The notes beneath the pieces are model-generated. The model did not search any database. It was not told the origin of the DNA and saw only the letters and a list, made by a program, of their open reading frames with translations. A stretch of DNA of 6,962 nt. Origin: Neisseriaceae bacterium. Its GTDB lineage: Bacteria; Pseudomonadota; Gammaproteobacteria; Burkholderiales; Neisseriaceae. The DNA is taken from contig JAGNPU010000093.1 in NCBI GenBank assembly GCA_017989485.1, positions 1-6,962 of the forward strand, in the 5' to 3' direction. Position 1 is the first letter of the stretch. Each line of letters begins with the position of its first letter. This document shows positions 6,365-6,962 of this stretch, piece after piece. The translations under genes and the position numbers were made by a program.

Positions 6365-6393
6365 ATCATAGTAGATGATGGCGCACATTTCAA
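6365..6393 (-). promoter_or_regulatory. Sigma70-like promoter for the GlsB/YeaQ-like gene
   Basis: On the minus strand TTGAAA (6393-6388) and TATGAT (6370-6365) are separated by exactly 17 nt, and each hexamer has one mismatch to consensus. The predicted transcription start is near 6358, which leaves a leader of about 130 nt before ATG 6226. The -10 box and part of the spacer lie within a perfect dyad, CATCAT-AGTAG-ATGATG (6364-6380), that could serve as an operator. The promoter lies downstream of the membrane protein gene at 6416-6853, so it serves only the small gene. Confidence 0.55.
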
Positions 6394-6415
6394 CCGTCAT
6401 TGACCAAGTTAGGCC

Positions 6416-6853
6416 TTAATGAGGATCGTATTCTGAGCAGATGCCGTTTCTAGGCAGGCACAGGCGGGCCGTCAGCAAGGCGGTTAAGCCGCCCATAATG
6501 GTGTAAAACCCCAGCGTAGAAGACGGACTAAAGTCGATGACCCAAAAGGTTAGGGCGCTGAACAGCGCGCCCAAAATGGTGAGGGTTAAATAATGGCGGA
6601 TGCTTTGTTGCAGGCGAAACACGCAGGCGATGATGCCCAGCAGCAGGGCCGCTACCGCAAAGATAGATTGGGCAATGAGGGCGGCCACCAGACCGAACTG
6701 CAACACCGACAGCAGGTGTTCGCTTAAGGCATAAAAGGGCTGGATGGTTTTAAATAAATCATACAGCCCCATCAGGATGGCGACCAGAAAGCCCGCCACG
6801 CCGGCGCTGAAAAAGTAGGCCAGCATGACCCGAAATCTTGGATAGGGTTGCAT
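6416..6853 (-). CDS. Unrecognised four-helix membrane protein
   Basis: I do not recognise this 145-residue protein. It has four hydrophobic segments: about residues 9-31 (VMLAYFFSAGVAGFLVAILM region), 47-79 (long, LLSVLQFG to IIACVF), 88-107 (YLTLTILGALFSALTFWVID) and 114-131 (LGFYTIMGGLTALLTARL). Basic residues near the N terminus (PRFR) suggest a cytoplasmic N terminus. No enzyme motif is visible. The C-terminal tail RNGICSEYDPH is hydrophilic and has one Cys. The start ATG 6853-6851 was chosen because AAAGGA lies 5 nt upstream on the minus strand; the frame stays open upstream to 6934, but that part is Pro-, Arg- and Cys-rich and unlike a membrane protein N terminus. The gap to the next minus-strand gene is about 190 nt and has its own promoter, so this is probably a separate unit. 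Existence as a gene is likely from the Shine-Dalgarno and the coherent helices; function is unknown. Confidence 0.75.
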   Translation of the reverse strand: MQPYPRFRVMLAYFFSAGVAGFLVAILMGLYDLFKTIQPFYALSEHLLSVLQFGLVAALIAQSIFAVAALLLGIIACVFRLQQSIRHYLTLTILGALFSALTFWVIDFSPSSTLGFYTIMGGLTALLTARLCLPRNGICSEYDPH

Positions 6854-6911
6854 CGGAGTCCTTTGGTGAGAAGGGGGCATCGTGCAGCAACGGCCGGTGC
6901 ATGCTGAGCGT

Positions 6912-6939
6912 GGCCGATGAGCCTGGCCTGCCATCGGTC
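6912..6939. repeat. Imperfect inverted repeat near the right edge
   Basis: CCGATG (6914-6919) and CATCGG (6932-6937) are perfect 6-bp arms, with a 12-nt GC-rich centre and a further G-T pair outside. It lies upstream of the four-helix protein gene. It could be an operator or a hairpin belonging to the neighbouring region beyond the window. The surrounding sequence (6854-6962) contains no gene I can support. Confidence 0.2.
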
Positions 6940-6962
6940 ATGCGGGCGGGGCCCAGCATAAG

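Noticed and set aside
6854..6934. Longer N terminus for the four-helix membrane protein
   Set aside because: The extra 27 residues are Pro/Arg/Cys-rich and lack a ribosome site, whereas ATG 6853 has AAAGGA 5 nt upstream.
6901..6962. Possible plus-strand gene starting at ATG 6901 and leaving the window
   Set aside because: There is no ribosome binding site, only about 20 codons are visible, and nothing in them is recognisable.

Overview
The window reads as a proteobacterial, most likely betaproteobacterial, chromosome segment. GC is in the mid-50s percent by eye. The basis is the family resemblance of the phenylacetate genes, including a DEGGH metal motif in PaaA where I recall E. coli having DEAGH, plus the clustering of these genes with an ActP-type symporter and its DUF485 partner. 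Genus cannot be fixed from the sequence alone.

Positions 1-3675 (+ strand) hold the phenylacetyl-CoA epoxidase genes paaA-paaB-paaC-paaD-paaE in canonical order. paaA lacks only its first codons, which lie outside the window. The genes are tightly packed: 12 nt, a 1-nt overlap, a GTGA-type overlap, and about 11 nt. PaaA (catalytic di-iron subunit), PaaB (bridging subunit) and PaaC (inactive di-iron-fold scaffold) form the oxygenase. PaaE is the NADPH/FAD/[2Fe-2S] reductase, and PaaD is a Fe-S maturation factor. Together they convert phenylacetyl-CoA to its ring-1,2-epoxide.

Positions 3676-3933 are a 258-nt gap with no clear gene, terminator or promoter, though it carries several short inverted repeats and a doubtful 50-codon ORF. 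Positions 3934-5846 (+) hold a DUF485 membrane protein and a sodium:solute symporter of the ActP type, overlapping by ATGA. Next to paa genes, this pair may take up phenylacetate rather than, or as well as, acetate. It is followed by a simple hairpin terminator and then a strong bidirectional terminator (5928-5965).

Positions 5966-6962 carry minus-strand genes: a YeaQ/YmgE/GlsB-type small membrane protein (5981-6226) with a good sigma70-like promoter and a leader of about 130 nt, and an unrecognised four-helix membrane protein (6416-6853). The last 109 nt hold no gene I can support.

Overall this is a well-known catabolic operon with a probable uptake module. I see no clear sign of a previously undescribed system. 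The points most worth a second look are the transporter's substrate, the dyads in the 3676-3933 gap, the dyad over the promoter at 6364-6393, and the orphan membrane protein.
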